DNA from: an uncultured Olsenella sp.
GTDB lineage: Bacteria > Actinomycetota > Coriobacteriia > Coriobacteriales > Atopobiaceae
Direction: 5' to 3'
Assembly: GCA_900314575.1 (NCBI GenBank)
Contig: OMVS01000001.1
Location: forward strand, 1 to 64,000
DNA: 64,000 nt
This document shows positions 60,569-64,000 of the stretch, in pieces. How positions within the stretch are numbered: the first letter of the stretch is position 1; each line of letters begins with the position of its first letter. Made by a program: the position numbers and the translations under genes. Below the pieces are notes generated by a model that was not told the origin of the DNA, did not search any database, and saw nothing but the letters and a program-made list of their open reading frames with translations.

Positions 60569-61537
60569 CTACTGCTGCCGCACGGGCTTGGCCGCCTCGT
60601 ACCCCTCGTCGAAGAGTGACTTCCACGTCTCGGAGCCGCTGCCGCTGGAGTTCGAGCCGAGGTAGTCCATGACCTCCTGGGCGGCGTCGGAGGGAGCGGA
60701 CGCCGACGCTACGGCACCCCATGCACGCGTGATCGCATCCGCCCGGTTCCTGAGGTAACTTCCGAGCTGGGTCAGAGTCCCATACTCGTCGGAGTAGGGC
60801 GAGTCGCTCATGTCGTACCCGGCGAGCTCAGAGATCTTGTTCGAGAGCTCGATCGAGATGGCCTGTGCGTCAGCCGCACCCTGCTCCGCAGACCCGTCGG
60901 CACCCCCGACAAGCTCCTTCAAGGTCGACTCGTTGCCGTCCAGCCTCTGGGAGAGCGATCCGAGGCTCTCCCAGAAGCCCGCAAGCTCGTCGTAGTACGC
61001 GTCCCCCGACGCGCTCTCGGATGTGTCCGCGCCCTGCTTGCTCTTGTCCTGGCCGGTGAGGGTCTCCAGCACTCCGGGGAATCCCGCCCAGGAGGTGTCC
61101 CTGTCCACCATTGCGTGCGTGATGCGGGAGTTAGGGTTCCAGGGCCTCGTGACGAGCAGGAACCCCCCGCCGACGACGACGAGCGCAGCGGCCGCCGCCA
61201 CGACGGCCACCCTCAGGTGCGGCATGTGCTCGAGTCGCGAGGCGGCGCTGTACCCGTCGGTCGGCTGATCCGGAATCACGCTCTCGGGGGCAACCGCCCG
61301 TGGCGCCACGTCGCGCTCCTCGGTGCTTCGGGCGAGCGTCAGCACCACGTCCTCGTCCGCGAGCGGAAAACCGCAGCACGGACAGACCGTCTCCCCAGGC
61401 GGGACCTGAGCTCCGCAGTTCTTGCAGAAGATGTCTCGCTTCCCCTCGGCATGACGGCTGACGGTTATGCTCGCGTGGCAAGCCGGGCACACCTTTGCGC
61501 CCTGCGGCAGCTGCGTGCCGCAGACTGGACATTTCAA
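60569..61537 (-). CDS. zinc-ribbon membrane protein
   Basis: A 322-residue protein. The N terminus has two zinc ribbons (CPVCGTQLPQGAKVCPACHA, CKNCGAQVPPGETVCPCCG), then ~60 residues of acidic linker, one membrane segment (about 109-130), and ~190 residues outside. The outer part is helical and rich in serine, glycine and acids. The start is a TTG at 61537 with GGAGG six bases before it, giving the first ribbon at residue 3. Nothing shows a specific role; such proteins are common and unassigned in Gram-positive bacteria. Confidence 0.8.
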   Translation of the reverse strand: MKCPVCGTQLPQGAKVCPACHASITVSRHAEGKRDIFCKNCGAQVPPGETVCPCCGFPLADEDVVLTLARSTEERDVAPRAVAPESVIPDQPTDGYSAASRLEHMPHLRVAVVAAAAALVVVGGGFLLVTRPWNPNSRITHAMVDRDTSWAGFPGVLETLTGQDKSKQGADTSESASGDAYYDELAGFWESLGSLSQRLDGNESTLKELVGGADGSAEQGAADAQAISIELSNKISELAGYDMSDSPYSDEYGTLTQLGSYLRNRADAITRAWGAVASASAPSDAAQEVMDYLGSNSSGSGSETWKSLFDEGYEAAKPVRQQ

Positions 61538-61656
61538 GGATTGCCTCCGTGGTACGAGTGTGGTTCGTTGCTGGCTTCGTTTCGCTTGCGGTCCGCGCGG
61601 CAGCGCCCGCCGTGCGTGGGCTTGAAATCGTACGCCTCCGCCGTCGCGTTTGGCGG

Positions 61657-64000
61657 CTACGCGAGGAGAATGTTGAGAACGAACGGCAATATTCCACCCG
61701 CGGCCAAGAAGCGCCCCTCCATGGGCGTGTCCACGCGCACGACGCAGTCGAAATCTACCGCCGACCCATCGTCGCGCACGGCCCGCACACGGACCTCGCG
61801 CTTCGCGGGCAGCCCACCGGTGAGGTCCACCTCCTCGATCGTGTAGGCCTCCGTCCCGTCGAGGCCGAGGGACTCGGCGCCCTGGCCGTCCTCGAACTGC
61901 AGGGGCAGCACGCCCATCTGGACTAGGTTCGACCGATGGATCCTCTCGAAGCTCTCGGCGATGACGGCGCGCACGCCGAGCAGTGCCGGGCCCTTGCCGG
62001 CCCAGTCGCGGCTCGAGCCCGATCCGTAGAGCTTGCCCGCCACGACCACCAGTGGCACGTCCTTCTCGCGGTAGTCCATCGCGGCGTCGTAGATGGAGGT
62101 CAGCTCCCCCGTCGTGAGGTTGCGCGTCCAGCCGCCGACCCTGCCCTGGGCGAGCTTGTTCTCGAACTTCACGTTGGCGAAGGTGCCCCTCATCATGACC
62201 TCGTGGTTGCCCCTCCGGCTCCCGTAGGTGTTGAAGTCCTCCGGGCGCGTGCCGTGCTCGGTCAGGTAGCGCGCCGCGGGCGAGTCCTTCGCGATCGACC
62301 CCGCCGGGGAGATGTGGTCCGTGGTCACGAAGTCGCCCGCGAGGACGAGGGCGCGAGCGTCCGCTATGGAGATGCGCTCCTGCTTCCTCGCGAGCTCGAA
62401 GTATGGTGCCTTGCGCACGTAGGTGGAGTTCGGATCCCACGGGAAGGTCTCGGAGCCCTCCGCGTCGATCCTCCTCCAGGCCTCGGAGCCCTCGAGAAGC
62501 CCCTCCGCACCGTCCCGATACAGCTCGGGCGCGAGGACGCCCTCGAGCGCGGCAGCGACCTCCGCGTCAGTCGGCATGAGCTCGCTCAGCATGACGGGAG
62601 TCCCGTCGCTTCCGTACCCGACCGGCTCGTGGGCGAGGTCCACGTCCATGGTGCCCACCAGGGAGTACGCAACGACGAGCGCCGGCTGGCAGAGGAAGTT
62701 CTGGGAGACGTCGGGCGATATGCGGCCGTCGAAGTTCCGGTTGCCGGAGAGCACGCTCGTGAGCTCCGCACGATCAGCGACTGCCTTGAGCGCCGGAGCG
62801 ATCTCTCCGGAGTTCCCGATGCACGACATGCACCCGAACCCGCAGGTGTAGAACCCGAGCCGGAAGAGCGGCTCCGTGAGGTGCGCCCTCTTGAGGAGCA
62901 GCTCGGTGGCGTGGCTTCCGGGTGCGAGGATCTTCTTCACCCAGGGCTTGGGGGCGAGCCCGCGCTCCACGGCCTTCCTGGCGAGGATGCCCGCACCCAC
63001 CATCATGGCAGGGTCGGTCGCCGTCGTGCAGCTCGTAATGGCCGCGATGGCGAGCGCGCCGTGACCGAGCTCGTAGGTCTCCCCTCCCATCTCCACCTCG
63101 AAGGACTCCGAGAAGTCGCGCTCGCGCGCGGCGGCCGCAGTGCGGAGCCGCTCCTTGAGGCCGGCCGGTGTCACACGGTTATGCGGCCTGGACGGACCCG
63201 CGAGGCTCCATTCGACGCTCGAGAGGTCCAGCTCCACGACGCGGGAGTACGCCCTCCCCTCGGACTGGCCCCAGATGCCCTGGCGCCTGAGGTAGGCCTC
63301 CGCAAAGGCGACCTCGCCCTCGTCACGGCCGGTCAGTCGCAGGAACGAGGTGGTGCTCTCGTCGACCGGGAAGAGAGTCGCGGTCGCCCCGTATTCGGGC
63401 GTCATGTTTGAGACGCAGGCGCGCTGCGTAGGCGTGAGGCTGGAGACGCCCGGCCCTGACACCTCGACGAGGCACCCGACTACGCCCTCCTGACGCAGGA
63501 GCTGCGCCACCGTCAGCGCGAGGTCCATCCCAGAGACCCCGTCGCGCAGCCGTCCGGTGAGCCTGAGCCCGACGACGGGCGGAACCAGCATCGTGATGGG
63601 CTGTCCCAAGGCCGCCGCCTCCGCCTCTATGCCTCCGACGCCCCAGCCGAGGACGCCAAGGCCGTTGGCGGTCGGCGTGTGGGAGTCCGTCCCGACAAGC
63701 GTGTCGAAGCACGCGACCTCGGCTCCCTCGGACATGGCGTCGAGCGTGACGACCTTGGCGAATCGCTCGATGTTGAGCTGGTGGCAGATGCCGCCCCCGG
63801 GAGGGACGATCTCGACGTTCTGGAAGGACTTCGAAGCCCATTTCAGGAAGGCGAAGCGCTCGCGGTTGCGCCTCGCCTCGAGCTCCTCGTTCCTCTCGCG
63901 CGCCCCCGCCTCGCCAGCGCAGTCGGCGATCACCGAGTGGTCGACGACCAGGGTGCACGGGATGTGGGGGTTTACGAGGGACGGATCCCCACCACGCTCG
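61657..64000 (-). CDS. acnA: aconitate hydratase, 5' end cut by window edge
   Basis: The C-terminal ~780 residues of an AcnA/IRP-type aconitase, which converts citrate to isocitrate. The [4Fe-4S] ligands are in GFGCMSCIGNSGEIAP, substrate residues in VVDHSV and GTDSHTPTANGLGVLGWGVGG, and the swivelling C-terminal domain has LYGSGSSRDWAGKGPALLG. The open frame continues to the window edge, so the start is not visible. Downstream is the zinc-ribbon gene, with 119 bases between. Confidence 0.95.
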   Translation of the reverse strand, partial: ERGGDPSLVNPHIPCTLVVDHSVIADCAGEAGARERNEELEARRNRERFAFLKWASKSFQNVEIVPPGGGICHQLNIERFAKVVTLDAMSEGAEVACFDTLVGTDSHTPTANGLGVLGWGVGGIEAEAAALGQPITMLVPPVVGLRLTGRLRDGVSGMDLALTVAQLLRQEGVVGCLVEVSGPGVSSLTPTQRACVSNMTPEYGATATLFPVDESTTSFLRLTGRDEGEVAFAEAYLRRQGIWGQSEGRAYSRVVELDLSSVEWSLAGPSRPHNRVTPAGLKERLRTAAAARERDFSESFEVEMGGETYELGHGALAIAAITSCTTATDPAMMVGAGILARKAVERGLAPKPWVKKILAPGSHATELLLKRAHLTEPLFRLGFYTCGFGCMSCIGNSGEIAPALKAVADRAELTSVLSGNRNFDGRISPDVSQNFLCQPALVVAYSLVGTMDVDLAHEPVGYGSDGTPVMLSELMPTDAEVAAALEGVLAPELYRDGAEGLLEGSEAWRRIDAEGSETFPWDPNSTYVRKAPYFELARKQERISIADARALVLAGDFVTTDHISPAGSIAKDSPAARYLTEHGTRPEDFNTYGSRRGNHEVMMRGTFANVKFENKLAQGRVGGWTRNLTTGELTSIYDAAMDYREKDVPLVVVAGKLYGSGSSRDWAGKGPALLGVRAVIAESFERIHRSNLVQMGVLPLQFEDGQGAESLGLDGTEAYTIEEVDLTGGLPAKREVRVRAVRDDGSAVDFDCVVRVDTPMEGRFLAAGGILPFVLNILLA

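Overview
The window is a dense, high-GC chromosomal segment of housekeeping genes. Gene content and order point to a Gram-positive actinobacterium of the class Coriobacteriia (Olsenella, Atopobium or Collinsella relatives). The indications are very high GC, short intergenic gaps, frequent ATGA/GTGA overlaps, GTG and TTG starts, strong GGAGG-type ribosome sites, a two-subunit glycyl-tRNA synthetase (GlyQ and GlyS), the DXP isoprenoid genes, pyruvate phosphate dikinase, and a full rod-shape (mreBCD, mrdA, rodA) cluster. The genus is an inference; no 16S rRNA gene is present.

Layout. 1-7 kb (minus): an operon running ABC-F protein, small membrane protein, M50 protease, scpA, scpB, rluB, histidine phosphatase, cmk (cut by the window edge), preceded by a VOC-fold gene. 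7.2-8.4 kb: three tRNA genes (Val-CAC on minus, Ala-GGC and a CAU tRNA on plus), each with a strong terminator. 8.4-10.4 kb: a divergent pair, an RNase HI-like protein (minus) and a ClpX-like AAA+ ATPase lacking the usual zinc domain (plus), with a perfect 14-bp palindrome between them. This is the most accessory-looking part. 10.4-23.3 kb (minus): a four-cysteine flavin-dependent hydroxy-acid oxidoreductase, proS, then the membrane/translation cluster ispG, rseP, dxr, cdsA, uppS, frr, pyrH, tsf, rpsB, and a XerC/D recombinase. 23.3-30.3 kb (minus): trmFO, dprA, comM-like, yraN, rnhB, rplS and a DUF6273-like membrane-anchored protein. A 425-bp gap at 30.3-30.7 kb has no protein gene but carries a promoter-plus-terminator unit on the plus strand that looks like a small RNA. 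30.7-39.7 kb (minus): ppdK, a half-length PPDK-regulator homologue, glyS, glyQ, lepB, trmD, rimM, a KH-domain protein, rpsP. 40-43.4 kb (plus): an OmpR-type response regulator, its histidine kinase, and dinB. 43.4-48.8 kb (minus): rsfS, yqeK, nadD, proB, obgE, then rpmA and rplU. 48.8-64 kb (minus): two radical-SAM-associated genes, an unrecognised protein, rodA, mrdA, mreD, mreC, mreB, a membrane TPR protein, a cyclophilin, a zinc-ribbon membrane protein and aconitase (cut by the window edge).

Functionally the window joins ribosome and translation factors, tRNA maturation, isoprenoid, lipid-carrier and phospholipid precursor synthesis, cell elongation, chromosome condensation, DNA uptake/recombination genes, and some central metabolism (PPDK, aconitase). 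No prophage, insertion sequence, CRISPR array or rRNA gene was seen. The least conventional items are the ClpX-like/RNase H pair, a site-2 protease with about 120 extra residues that resemble a winged helix, the truncated PPDK regulator, and the candidate small RNA.
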